Assembly (NCBI RefSeq): GCF_000169435.1 | Contig: NZ_AAYB01000001.1 | Location: 682,001-746,000 of the forward strand | Reading direction: 5' to 3' | DNA from: Roseobacter sp. CCS2 | Lineage (GTDB): Bacteria > Pseudomonadota > Alphaproteobacteria > Rhodobacterales > Rhodobacteraceae | Length of the DNA: 64,000 nt | Shown: one piece after another, positions 52,241 to 60,216 of the stretch | Position numbering within the stretch: the stretch's first letter is position 1 | Layout: the number at the start of each line of letters is the position of its first letter | Program-made: the position numbers and the translations under genes | The notes under the pieces: generated by a model | The model's database searches: none | What the model was told of the DNA's origin: nothing | What the model saw: only the letters and a program-made list of their open reading frames with translations

Positions 52241-53833
52241 TCAACGCAGCCAAACCTCAATCCGGGTGTATTCCGATCCGGCCACCTGACCATCCACGCA
52301 TGTGGCCGGGGAAACGTTACCAAAGCCATAGGACGATACGGTATAACCACCTGACGCGATAGTGCTGGCCGCGACGCGTTCGAACAGCGTTTCAAACGCA
52401 TTGGCGGCTGCAACTGACGCGTCAATGGCTGCAGTGCTGCCTGCCGTGCTTTGGCCGAAACCCACAAAAACAACCTCACGGCCGTTGTTTGCATTGTCTT
52501 CCAGCAAATCAATCAGGTCGATCATTGAGGCACGGTTCCATGCACCCTCTGGGCCGCTGGCGACACCACCTGTCATTGTGGGCGACAGCCGTTCGGCATC
52601 GAACAGCACTTGAAACATCTCGGCGGCAGCGGCGCGTTGTGCCTCATCAAAAGAGGCCTCTAGCAAACCACTAAGCCGCGCGTTTTTCTTACCGCTGTCC
52701 ATCATTATGGCGCTGTGATTGATGAAGCCTTCGTTCTCAAGCAGGCCCTGTGCAACGTCCGAGGATGCAAAGTCAAAAACGTCAGCGATAAGCGTAGTGG
52801 TGGCCCGTGTGCCGTAGGTCGCCATGACCGGGCGCACCAAAGGATAGTCACCTGAGATAATATTGAACGGGGTCGGCGCGACAGAGATACCGCAGGCCCC
52901 AACGATATCGACGACCAGATCCTCGTTTGCGATACCTGTTGTCACAACGCTCACGCTGCCCGGGAATTGATTGATTGAGGCCGAAACGCCCGCCTCATCA
53001 GACATCGTCAGAACATTACCGGCAATGTCCTTGCCCGCAGGATCCATAACCAAACGCTGAACCTCTGCCCCGATCCGGGAATTTGGCGGCAGCTGAAGCG
53101 GCAACACATTGACGTCAGCGCCCCCAATCTGAGACCAGTTCGTGATTTCACCTGCAAAAATACGCGCCACATCATTCAATGAGATTTCCGAAATACCCGC
53201 GTTGGGCGCAACAATGACGGAGAACGCGTTCAAGCCCAGCATCTGATGTGTCAGACTGGTGCCAAATGCCCATGCTGCCGGCGTATTATACTCTGCCGGG
53301 GCTGTGCCATTCAGCGACACAGCACCAATGATGATGTTGGCTGTGGCATCACGCGCGCTTAGCGAAAGCGACGCGGTCTGGCCAGAGCTGCTGTCTTCCA
53401 TGACCAATTCACCGACCGATGTCAGATCAACACTGGTGGCAGACGCATTGGTGACAGCATAAGCCCCGGTGATTGTGCGGTGCAACGCAGCATAATCTGG
53501 TGCTGCAAACCCAATGGTAAATGCGTCAGACGCACCTGGTGTTGCCTCAACCACCGTGTCAGAGGCATCGACACCCTGAAAAGAGCTTGCTGTTAATCCA
53601 AAGTTGTTGGACGCGATAATGTCACCGCATCCGTCACCAAAACAAATCACCTCAGAGGCTGGGACAGCCACCACACCAACCGATGTTTCGACCTGAACCA
53701 TCACACCGTTATAGCCAACGATCTGACCTTCCACATTGATGAAATTGTCACTTGAGCGTAACTCAACCGCCTGTGCAAAAAGCGCAAACGGTGCGACGGA
53801 ACACAACAAAGTTGTACAAATTCTTGAAATCAT
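52241..53833 (-). CDS. PstS-like binding protein fused to OmpA-like domain
   Basis: A 530-residue exported protein. A signal peptide (about 1-21) is followed by a periplasmic binding protein type 2 domain of the phosphate-ABC/PstS-like kind (about 90-385; NAFSVIVAPN, VARIFAGEITNWSQIGGAD, LVRPVMA). The C-terminal OmpA/MotB-like domain (about 400-530; FDAERLSP, VVFVGFGQSTAGS, FGNVSPATCVDG, EVWLR) would bind peptidoglycan. The PstS-OmpA fusion is a recognised architecture in Rhodobacterales. A phosphate or anion receptor tethered to the cell wall is inferred. The predicted start lies upstream of a signal peptide with a weak ribosome binding site. Confidence 0.8.
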   Translation of the reverse strand: MISRICTTLLCSVAPFALFAQAVELRSSDNFINVEGQIVGYNGVMVQVETSVGVVAVPASEVICFGDGCGDIIASNNFGLTASSFQGVDASDTVVEATPGASDAFTIGFAAPDYAALHRTITGAYAVTNASATSVDLTSVGELVMEDSSSGQTASLSLSARDATANIIIGAVSLNGTAPAEYNTPAAWAFGTSLTHQMLGLNAFSVIVAPNAGISEISLNDVARIFAGEITNWSQIGGADVNVLPLQLPPNSRIGAEVQRLVMDPAGKDIAGNVLTMSDEAGVSASINQFPGSVSVVTTGIANEDLVVDIVGACGISVAPTPFNIISGDYPLVRPVMATYGTRATTTLIADVFDFASSDVAQGLLENEGFINHSAIMMDSGKKNARLSGLLEASFDEAQRAAAAEMFQVLFDAERLSPTMTGGVASGPEGAWNRASMIDLIDLLEDNANNGREVVFVGFGQSTAGSTAAIDASVAAANAFETLFERVAASTIASGGYTVSSYGFGNVSPATCVDGQVAGSEYTRIEVWLR

Positions 53834-54261
53834 TTTGCTTAAGGGCTCCGGACATTCGTCAAGGTATTATTGGATGTTGGTAACAAGATGAGAACACTAA
53901 ATACTGGCAAAACTAGGGAAATTATGGCCTTACGCGCCTAATTGTGCAGTTTCTCGCAACAATCAAACGGCCCTTTTTTGTTGGGCCCTGCATTCTGTTC
54001 AAGCGTTGCGCGCACATCGTATTCCATAGTGTTGACACATTGTGACGATGACATGCAGCACCTATGACCACAACCCGATGTACTTTGTAAAACAAGAGAT
54101 TCTAGGTCAAATTTCTGCGACCTGCGGCGCGATACGACGCCAATCAATGAAGGGTTGATACTGGGCTGCGCCGATACCTCAAACTGCGCCCTATTATGAA
54201 CGTCACACATCTAAAACGATCACGGGTTCGTATGAAGATATGCACCACGGAGACACCCATT
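53834..54261. other. 428-base intergenic region
   Basis: AT-richer stretch between the PstS-OmpA gene and the DUF3833 lipoprotein. It contains a small GGCCC/GGGCC hairpin around 53972-53992 with a weak T-rich surround and a good TTGACA (54032-54037) without a matching -10. A 90-codon minus-strand frame (53938-54210) looks non-coding. I see no other structure. Confidence 0.4.
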
Positions 54262-54798
54262 ATGCGCCTGATCCTTGCCGCCGCCTTTGCCTTGCTTGCC
54301 GCCTGTACAGGCAAACCATCCCTTGATGATCCCAGCCTGAGCGATCGCAAACTGAACCTTGAAGAGTTTTTTGACGGCGATTTAGTCGCCTATGGCCAGT
54401 TTCAGGATGTTCTGGGCACCGTGCGCCGTAGTTTTGTAGTGACCATCACCGGGGACTGGGACGGGGAGCGTCTGAGACTGGTTGAAGATTTTGTTTACGA
54501 GGATGGATCGACAGAGCAACGTATCTGGACGCTGACCAAGACCGGACCGGATAGCTGGGTTGGCACTGCCCCCGGCGTGATCGGACAGGCCACGGGGATT
54601 GAGCAAGGCGATCGCTTCAACTGGAAATACGAAATTGACCTGCCCGTGCCCTCCGCCAACGGCGAGACGGAAACGCTACGCGTGACTTTTGACGACTGGA
54701 TGTGGCTGCTGGCCGATGATCGGTTGCTGAACCTTGCCTATGTAAAAAGGTTTGGGTTGGATATCGGGACTGTCACGATTTCATTCGAGAAAGAGTGA
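54262..54798 (+). CDS. DUF3833 lipoprotein
   Basis: A 178-residue lipoprotein starting at ATG 54262 behind GGAGAC. The lipobox is in LLAACTGKP. The mature part has the DUF3833 pattern: LEEFFDGDLVAYGQFQDVLG, a beta-strand-rich middle and the ending FDDWMWLLADDRLLN. Function unknown; probably an outer-membrane lipoprotein. It converges with yidD, four bases apart. Confidence 0.85.
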   Translation: MRLILAAAFALLAACTGKPSLDDPSLSDRKLNLEEFFDGDLVAYGQFQDVLGTVRRSFVVTITGDWDGERLRLVEDFVYEDGSTEQRIWTLTKTGPDSWVGTAPGVIGQATGIEQGDRFNWKYEIDLPVPSANGETETLRVTFDDWMWLLADDRLLNLAYVKRFGLDIGTVTISFEKE

Positions 54799-54802
54799 CA
54801 CC

Positions 54803-55024
54803 TTAGTCCGGCACATTATCTATCCCCGACCCACCCCAAGGGTGGCAGCGCAGGATGCGACGTATGGTCAGATAGCTGCCTTTAATCGCCCCGTGCTTTT
54901 CCAACGCCTCTAACGAATAGGCCGAACAGGTTGGGTGATAGCGACAACTCATGCCCACCCAAGGCGACAGCACCAAGCGGTAGGCCCGGACGGGAATTGA
55001 CACGATGTAGGCAAGCGGGGTCAT
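54803..55024 (-). CDS. yidD: membrane protein insertion efficiency factor YidD
   Basis: A 73-residue YidD protein, with the diagnostic [20 protein letters not shown] and [17 protein letters not shown] blocks and an N-terminal amphipathic/hydrophobic helix. It assists YidC in membrane insertion. It overlaps the rnpA end by four bases, forming rpmH-rnpA-yidD. The yidC gene that normally follows is absent: the next gene is the convergent DUF3833 lipoprotein. Confidence 0.92.
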   Translation of the reverse strand: MTPLAYIVSIPVRAYRLVLSPWVGMSCRYHPTCSAYSLEALEKHGAIKGSYLTIRRILRCHPWGGSGIDNVPD

Positions 55025-55398
55025 CCGTGGACCTTTTTCATGGCGCGGCGCATATCGGCGATCAGTTGATCAAAAGGTAGGGTCGCGGTGATGTCTTTGC
55101 GACCCACCAGCACGTAATCCCAACCATCAAGGCCCATTTCAGGCAGAACGATGCGCGCGACCTCGCGCAAGCGCCGCTTGGCACGGTTGCGGGCCACGGC
55201 GTTGCCGACTTTCTTGGAACAGGTGAAACCAACACGGATCCCCGCAGCCTCGCCCTCAGCGCGTTTGCGGCCTTGCAGGTGAATACCGGGGGTGCCTTGG
55301 CGGCGGGCGTTTGATGCGCGCACAAAGTCGGCGCGCTTGGTCAATACGCAAACAGAAACCGCCGGAGTGCCTGTCAAAGGCCCACCCGGCGGTTTCAA
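55021..55398 (-). CDS. rnpA: ribonuclease P protein component
   Basis: Protein subunit of RNase P, which matures tRNA 5' ends. The core is clear: RNA-binding [45 protein letters not shown] (the RNR signature) and [11 protein letters not shown]. The frame is open beyond rpmH, which overlaps it upstream in another frame. I place a TTG start at 55398, giving MKPPGGPL and about 125 residues, the usual length. Other TTG codons at 55407 and 55377 are possible, and no good ribosome binding site marks the start, so this is uncertain. Overlaps yidD by four bases. Confidence 0.88.
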   Translation of the reverse strand: MKPPGGPLTGTPAVSVCVLTKRADFVRASNARRQGTPGIHLQGRKRAEGEAAGIRVGFTCSKKVGNAVARNRAKRRLREVARIVLPEMGLDGWDYVLVGRKDITATLPFDQLIADMRRAMKKVHG

Positions 55399-55421
55399 AT
55401 CGGTCAAAACGGCTGGTGCGC

Positions 55422-55556
55422 TTACGCGCTCAGCTTCGCGCGGCCTTTGGCGCGGCGATTGTTCAGGATCTTGCGACCAGCCTTTGTGGCCATACGTGCG
55501 CGAAATCCGTGACGGTTCTTGCGAACCCGGTTCGATGGTTGGAACGTGCGCTTCAT
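55422..55556 (-). CDS. rpmH: 50S ribosomal protein L34
   Basis: The 44-residue ribosomal protein bL34, too short for usual length cutoffs. It reads [20 protein letters not shown] then [23 protein letters not shown], matching the family end to end. GAGAGC lies upstream of the ATG. It heads the rpmH-rnpA-yidD run, with rnpA starting about 24 bases after its stop. Confidence 0.96.
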   Translation of the reverse strand: MKRTFQPSNRVRKNRHGFRARMATKAGRKILNNRRAKGRAKLSA

Positions 55557-55846
55557 AGCGTGCTCTCCGGTTTATGGCCAAACCCGATCAAAGGATTCGA
55601 AGCCGAACTACAATTCAAGCCCGTCGTTTAGAGGGGGTCGCTATCCATGTCAACGCGCCTGACGCAGTGAAACTGCAACAATTGGCATATTTCGATCACG
55701 TCAAATGTTACAGTCTTCACGGACCCACCCTGCAAAACTGAAACATCAGGGGTGCTTTGCATCAATGGGCCGTGAAGTGGGTATCGCTGTGGGCTGCTTG
55801 CGTTCATCTAACCTGCAACCAATAAGACACCCATAGGACCCGAGAG

Positions 55847-56578
55847 ATGACCGATATGACCGAAGCCCCTGCCAACCCGCTACTTAAAAAGCTCCCTCTG
55901 ATCATTATCGGTATTGTTGCCGCGCTGGGTGCGTTTTTCCTGCGCGATTACCTGACGTTCGAGGCTTTGGCCGAAAACCGCGAAGCCCTGCTCGGCTTTC
56001 GTGACGCCAATTACCTGCTGACCGTTTTTGTGTTTATTGCAGCTTATGTCGTGATTGTTGCCTTCTCCCTTCCCGGGGCGACAATCGCCACGCTGACCGG
56101 TGGTTTTCTTTTCGCCACCTTCCCCGGCGCGCTGTTTAACATCACCGCAGCGACGATCGGTGCCACCGCGATTTTCCTCGCGGCCCGTTGGGGATTTGGT
56201 GAAAGCCTTGGCAAAAAGCTGGAAGGGTCGGAAGGGTCCGTCAAGAAGATCAAGGATGGGATTAATCAAAACCAATGGTCGATGCTGTTTCTGATCCGGC
56301 TTGTGCCTGCGGTACCATTCTTTCTGGCCAATCTGATTCCGTCGTTCCTAAGCGTGCCGCTGCATCGCTTTGTCATCTCAACCTTCCTCGGGATTATCCC
56401 GGGCACAGTCGTCTACACATCTGTTGGCGCTGGCTTGGGCGAGGTTTTCGCCCGTGGTGAGACACCGAACCTTGGCATCATCTTTGAGCCACAAATCATC
56501 TTCCCCATCATCGGCTTGTGTGTACTTGCCGCTCTGCCCATCGCGATCAACGCCATTCGCGGCAAGAAAGGCCTGTAA
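55847..56578 (+). CDS. TVP38/TMEM64-family membrane protein
   Basis: A 243-residue inner-membrane protein of the DedA/VTT (SNARE-associated) superfamily with about six hydrophobic helices. The VTT motif shows in PGATIATLTGGFLFATFPGALFN and LVPAVPFFLANLIPSFLSVPLHRFVISTFLGIIPGT, the reentrant-loop pair of the family. A member of this kind often sits next to or is fused to a pyridine-nucleotide disulfide oxidoreductase, as here. The next gene starts three bases after the stop. Role unclear; lipid scramblase-like activity is reported for the superfamily. Confidence 0.85.
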   Translation: MTDMTEAPANPLLKKLPLIIIGIVAALGAFFLRDYLTFEALAENREALLGFRDANYLLTVFVFIAAYVVIVAFSLPGATIATLTGGFLFATFPGALFNITAATIGATAIFLAARWGFGESLGKKLEGSEGSVKKIKDGINQNQWSMLFLIRLVPAVPFFLANLIPSFLSVPLHRFVISTFLGIIPGTVVYTSVGAGLGEVFARGETPNLGIIFEPQIIFPIIGLCVLAALPIAINAIRGKKGL

Positions 56579-56580
56579 TC

Positions 56581-57999
56581 ATGAACCGGATCAAAACAGA
56601 TATTTGCATCATCGGCGGCGGCTCTGGTGGCTTGTCCATCGCAGCAGGTGCCGTTCAGATGGGCGCGAAAGTGGTCCTGCTGGAAGGCCACAAGATGGGC
56701 GGTGATTGCCTGAACTATGGTTGTGTGCCCTCCAAGGCGCTGATTGCATCCGCCAAGCAAGCGCATGCCATGGCACATGGCGCGAAATACGGGGTAGCTG
56801 AGGTTGAACCAACCGTCGATTATGCTGCGACCAAGGACCATGTTCATGACGTGATCGAAACCATCGCCCCGGTCGACAGTGTCGAACGCTTCGAAGGTCT
56901 GGGCGTTCACGTCATTCAGGAGTTCGGCAAATTCATCTCAAAAACCGAAGTACAGGCTGGCGACACCATCGTCGAAGCGCGCCGCTTTGTGGTTGCGACC
57001 GGCTCCGGCCCGTTTGTCCCCCCCATTCCCGGTATTGACGACGTCACCTATTACACCAACGAAAACATCTTTGATCTGCGCGAAAAGCCAAAACACCTGC
57101 TTATCATTGGTGGCGGCCCCATTGGCATGGAAATGGCGCAGGCGCACCGTCGCTTGGGTTGCAATGTGACCGTGATCGAAGGGGCAAAAGCATTCGGTAA
57201 GGACGATCCAGAAATGGCGGCGATTGTGCTGGAAAACCTCACAGCTGAAGGGATCAACATCGTCGAAGACGCCCAAGCCGAAAAGATCAGCGGCAAAGGC
57301 GACACGATCACCGTACATACACCCAAAGGGGATTTCACCGGTTCGCACCTGCTGATGGCGGTTGGGCGTAAAGTGAACACCGATAAGCTGGATCTGGATA
57401 CAGGCGGCGTCGCCCATGACCGTTCAGGTTTGAAAGTGGGCGCTGATCTGCGGTCCGTGACCAATAAAAAGGTCTATGCGGCAGGTGATGTCGCGGGCGG
57501 GCTGCAATTCACCCATGTTGCGGGTTATCATGCGGGCGTTCTGATCCGGTCAATGCTGTTCAGTCTGCCGTCCAAGCAACGCACAGACCATATCCCTTGG
57601 GCGACGTATACTGACCCCGAACTGGCACAGGTTGGCCTGACCGAAGCGCAGGCGAAAAAGAAACATGGGCCCGCGCTGGAAGTTGTGCGCTTTGAATTCC
57701 ACCACAATGACCGCTTGATTGCTGAACGCAAAACCAAGGGGCTGATCAAGGTCATGGCCGTGAAAGGCCGCCCTGTCGGGGCGTCAATTGCAGGCCATAT
57801 GGCGGGTGAATTGATCGGCATGTGGGCCATGGCGATTGCCAACAAGATGAAAATGTCGGCCATCGCCAACACCGTTCTGCCCTATCCAACAGTCAGTGAG
57901 GTTAACAAACGGGCCGCAGGTGCCTATTTTAGTCCGAGACTTTTTGAAAACCCGACGGTAAAGCGTATCGTAGGCCTTGTTCAGCGATGGCTGCCATAG
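56581..57999 (+). CDS. mercuric-reductase-like FAD-dependent oxidoreductase
   Basis: A 472-residue pyridine-nucleotide disulfide oxidoreductase, starting at ATG 56581. It has the FAD fingerprint IIGGGSGGLS, redox-active disulfide CLNYGCVPSK (C-x4-C), NAD fingerprint LIIGGGPIGMEMA, and the YAAGDVAGG FAD block. The C-terminal dimerisation domain lacks the paired vicinal cysteines of true mercuric reductases, and the His-Glu dyad of dihydrolipoamide dehydrogenase is not clear, so the substrate is unknown. Probably co-transcribed with the VTT protein, a pairing seen in many bacteria, and possibly works with it at the membrane. Confidence 0.85.
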   Translation: MNRIKTDICIIGGGSGGLSIAAGAVQMGAKVVLLEGHKMGGDCLNYGCVPSKALIASAKQAHAMAHGAKYGVAEVEPTVDYAATKDHVHDVIETIAPVDSVERFEGLGVHVIQEFGKFISKTEVQAGDTIVEARRFVVATGSGPFVPPIPGIDDVTYYTNENIFDLREKPKHLLIIGGGPIGMEMAQAHRRLGCNVTVIEGAKAFGKDDPEMAAIVLENLTAEGINIVEDAQAEKISGKGDTITVHTPKGDFTGSHLLMAVGRKVNTDKLDLDTGGVAHDRSGLKVGADLRSVTNKKVYAAGDVAGGLQFTHVAGYHAGVLIRSMLFSLPSKQRTDHIPWATYTDPELAQVGLTEAQAKKKHGPALEVVRFEFHHNDRLIAERKTKGLIKVMAVKGRPVGASIAGHMAGELIGMWAMAIANKMKMSAIANTVLPYPTVSEVNKRAAGAYFSPRLFENPTVKRIVGLVQRWLP

Positions 58000-58015
58000 G
58001 CCCTAGCGAGGGACC

Positions 58016-59416
58016 ATGACCAATTCACTTTCAGGTCGATTTCTGATCCTTACAGTGATCTTCGTGATGCTGGCCGAAGTGTTCATCTTTGTGCCGTCGG
58101 TCGCGCGGTTTCGTGAGGATTACCTGCTGGCACGGCTTGAGCGGGCCCAGATCGCATCACTTGCGCTGGAAGCGGACGATATGATCAGCCCAGCTCTCGA
58201 GGCGGAACTGCTCAAAAACGCTGAAGTCTATAATGTCGTCCTGCGACGGGATGAAATCCGGCAGTTGGCGCTTTCATCGCCCATCCCCTCGCCGATCACA
58301 GCCACCTATGATCTGCGTGATCCAAGCAGTATGACGTTGATTGCAGATGCGATGCGCACGCTGGTCGATACCGAAGAACGGATTATCCGGGTTATTGGCA
58401 ATCCGGTGCGCGACGGTGGTCTGCTCATCGAAGTGACAATGGACGAAATGCCACTGCGCGATGCGCTTTTGGCGTATGGGCGCAATATTCTGTTCTTATC
58501 TGCCTTTATTTCGATCATCACGGCCAGCCTGTTGTTTCTGTCGGTGCAAATTCTGTTGGTGCGCCCGATCAAAGGCGTGGTCGAACATATGCAAGCCTAT
58601 GCAAAAGCACCCGAAGACGCGCGCCAGATCATCACGCCCTCTGCCAGCGTGAAGGAACTGCGCGATGCCGAAGAGTCTTTGCAGATGATGCAAACCCAGC
58701 TGACAGGCGCCTTGAAGCAAAAAGAGCGCCTCGCCCAGTTAGGCGGCGCTGTTGCGAAGGTAAGCCATGATCTGCGTAATATTCTAACCTCAGCTCAACT
58801 TTTCACGGACCGGATTGAATCGTCAGACGATCCGCTGGTCAAACGTATGGCCCCCAAACTGGTGAATTCCATCTCGCGCGCCGTGAACCTATGCGAGACG
58901 ACGCTGGCCTTTGGCCGCGTGGAGGAACCTGCTCCGGCACTGACCCGTGTCAACCTTGCGCAGATCGTCGGTGACGTGATTGACAGCGAACGGTTGGCCG
59001 CGGCTGACTATCCGTTGTCCTTTTCCGAAGATATCCCCGCCTCTATGACCCTGCGCGCAGATGGAGAACAGCTGTTCCGGGTGATTTTCAACCTTGTGCG
59101 CAATGCGCGCCAGGCGATCATGGCGACAAACCAACCCGGTGAAATCGGCCTGCGGGCCACCGAAGACGACCACACATGGTGCGTTACCATCACCGACACT
59201 GGCCCCGGCCTGCCTAAGAAAGCACAAGAACACCTGTTCCAACCCTTCCAAGGCGGGGTACGCAAAGGCGGTTCTGGTTTGGGGCTGGTCATCGCAGCCG
59301 ACCTGATCCGCGGGCATGGTGGCCGTCTTGAGTTGCAAAGCACGGATGCGGAAGGCACGACCTTCATGATCCAACTACCCAAAGAGGACCTTGCACTTGC
59401 GCCCGCAGCGGAATGA
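58016..59416 (+). CDS. orphan sensor histidine kinase
   Basis: A 466-residue membrane kinase. TM1 (about 8-28) and TM2 (about 158-182) flank a periplasmic sensor region of about 130 residues, then a HAMP-like segment and a coiled coil lead to the H-box (H251 in KVSHDLRNILTSA). The ATPase domain has an N-box (NLVRNARQAI), G1 (DTGPGLP) and G2 (GSGLGLVIAADL). No response regulator is adjacent; the nearest is the OmpR-type protein at 25959. It starts 16 bases after the oxidoreductase stop, so the three genes from 55847 may form one operon. Confidence 0.88.
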   Translation: MTNSLSGRFLILTVIFVMLAEVFIFVPSVARFREDYLLARLERAQIASLALEADDMISPALEAELLKNAEVYNVVLRRDEIRQLALSSPIPSPITATYDLRDPSSMTLIADAMRTLVDTEERIIRVIGNPVRDGGLLIEVTMDEMPLRDALLAYGRNILFLSAFISIITASLLFLSVQILLVRPIKGVVEHMQAYAKAPEDARQIITPSASVKELRDAEESLQMMQTQLTGALKQKERLAQLGGAVAKVSHDLRNILTSAQLFTDRIESSDDPLVKRMAPKLVNSISRAVNLCETTLAFGRVEEPAPALTRVNLAQIVGDVIDSERLAAADYPLSFSEDIPASMTLRADGEQLFRVIFNLVRNARQAIMATNQPGEIGLRATEDDHTWCVTITDTGPGLPKKAQEHLFQPFQGGVRKGGSGLGLVIAADLIRGHGGRLELQSTDAEGTTFMIQLPKEDLALAPAAE

Positions 59417-59476
59417 GAAAGATTGCGATTTGGGCCTTGCATCATCAGCCAAGCAAGTCTAAATCCCACGCTACGC

Positions 59477-59553
59477 GGATTGGTAGCTCAGCTGGATAGA
59501 GTACTTGACTACGAATCAAGGGGTCGGGGGTTCGAATCCTCCCCAGTCCGCCA
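59477..59553 (+). tRNA. tRNA-Arg (anticodon ACG)
   Basis: A complete 77-base cloverleaf: acceptor GGATTGG pairs with CCAGTCC (one G-U), D-stem GCTC/GAGT, anticodon stem CTTGA/TCAAG with loop CTACGAA giving anticodon ACG at 59511-59513, T-arm GGGGG TTCGAAT CCTCC, then discriminator G and encoded CCA. The A34 is normally deaminated to inosine to read CGU, CGC and CGA. Transcribed in the same direction as the kinase gene before it. Its 3' end is the boundary to the odd downstream region. Confidence 0.96.
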
Positions 59554-59563
59554 TTTCAGTATT

Positions 59564-59658
59564 TGTGAGACGACACATAGTTCTGCACTTTGCGACAGAC
59601 CCTTTCCTTTTTCGACGTATAGCTTTGCCGTTTTGTGGTGAGGTTAGTCATGGGTTCC
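59564..59658 (+). repeat. 95-bp tandem repeat, copy 1
   Basis: First of two identical copies in direct tandem, beginning TGTGAGACGACACATAG and ending GTCATGGGTTCC. It begins ten bases after the CCA of tRNA-Arg. Not protein-coding in any convincing frame. Could be a tandem duplication, or the end sequence of a mobile element. Confidence 0.9.
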
Positions 59659-59753
59659 TGTGAGACGACACATAGTTCTGCACTTTGCGACAGACCCTTT
59701 CCTTTTTCGACGTATAGCTTTGCCGTTTTGTGGTGAGGTTAGTCATGGGTTCC
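59659..59753 (+). repeat. 95-bp tandem repeat, copy 2
   Basis: Second perfect copy, directly abutting the first. The sequence after it (CTTTCAAAG) differs from that after the first copy, so the unit boundary is set by the repeat itself. No mismatch between copies, which implies a recent event or strong homogenisation. Confidence 0.9.
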
Positions 59754-59834
59754 CTTTCAAAGTGGTTTTGAGCGAAGCACTTCAGGGCGCTCGTCTCTAA
59801 AACCTGCTCCCGGCGAGGGTTGGGGGTAGCAAGT

Positions 59835-59906
59835 GCAACACAATTCGACTGGGTTGGTGCGGCCCGCAGGCGTAGCCGAGGACACGGCCCTGTCTAATTG
59901 TGTTGC
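59835..59906 (+). other. 11-bp perfect inverted repeat enclosing a 50-base loop
   Basis: GCAACACAATT at 59835-59845 pairs perfectly with AATTGTGTTGC at 59896-59906. The enclosed GC-rich sequence has two GCGGCCC/CGGCCC-like copies. Immediately after come a GGGGAC-GAC-GTCCCC hairpin (59915-59929) and a GTTC/GAAC hairpin (59932-59944). The cluster looks like structured RNA or a transposon-end remnant. I cannot assign it. Confidence 0.5.
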
Positions 59907-60216
59907 AGGCGCGTGGGGACGACGTCCCCTAGTTCTTCCTGAACAGAGGGCGGATTCTGATCATTCGCTGCTGCGCAGCGCAGGCTTTCCGAGTTGGTCA
60001 CAGCGGACTTTCAACACCACGAAACGAAGCCAGTTCTGTTTCGCGGCAGTTCGTCGGAATTGTCGTCATTCGCTACACCGGCAACAATCGCTCCCTATTG
60101 CAGCCGTAGCAGACACTTGTATCATCTGAGAGTTTTGGGGCTCCAAACTATCTGTTGATGCTGAACCATAAATCGGTAATTCTCAGTGTGAAAACAGAGT
60201 AAAATATCGGTGTTTC

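Larger units (their letters stand above)
59554..60216. other. 663-base non-coding stretch after the tRNA
   Basis: Holds the 95-bp tandem duplication (59564-59753), then a hairpin-rich section around 59835-59945, then AT-richer DNA leading to the Roco start. A 98-codon plus-strand frame (59833-60129) reads like Arg/Ser-rich non-coding translation of a structured repeat, not a protein. Confidence 0.55.

Noticed and set aside
53938-54210. 90-codon minus-strand frame in the intergenic region before the DUF3833 gene
   Set aside because: No ribosome binding site, no signal peptide or fold-like pattern, unusual Cys clustering, and it sits opposite a region with a terminator-like hairpin. More likely chance.
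59564-59753. CRISPR array
   Set aside because: Only two long identical units in direct contact with no spacers, and no cas genes nearby.
59833-60129. 98-codon plus-strand frame after the tandem repeat
   Set aside because: It overlaps the hairpin-dense block, is Arg/Ser-rich with no recognisable domain, and its reading matches how structured repeat DNA translates by chance.
59477-60216. Attachment-site duplication of the tRNA-Arg 3' end
   Set aside because: I scanned downstream to 64000 for a second copy of the GGTTCGAATCC to CCA end and did not find one. Integration at the tRNA is unproven inside this window.
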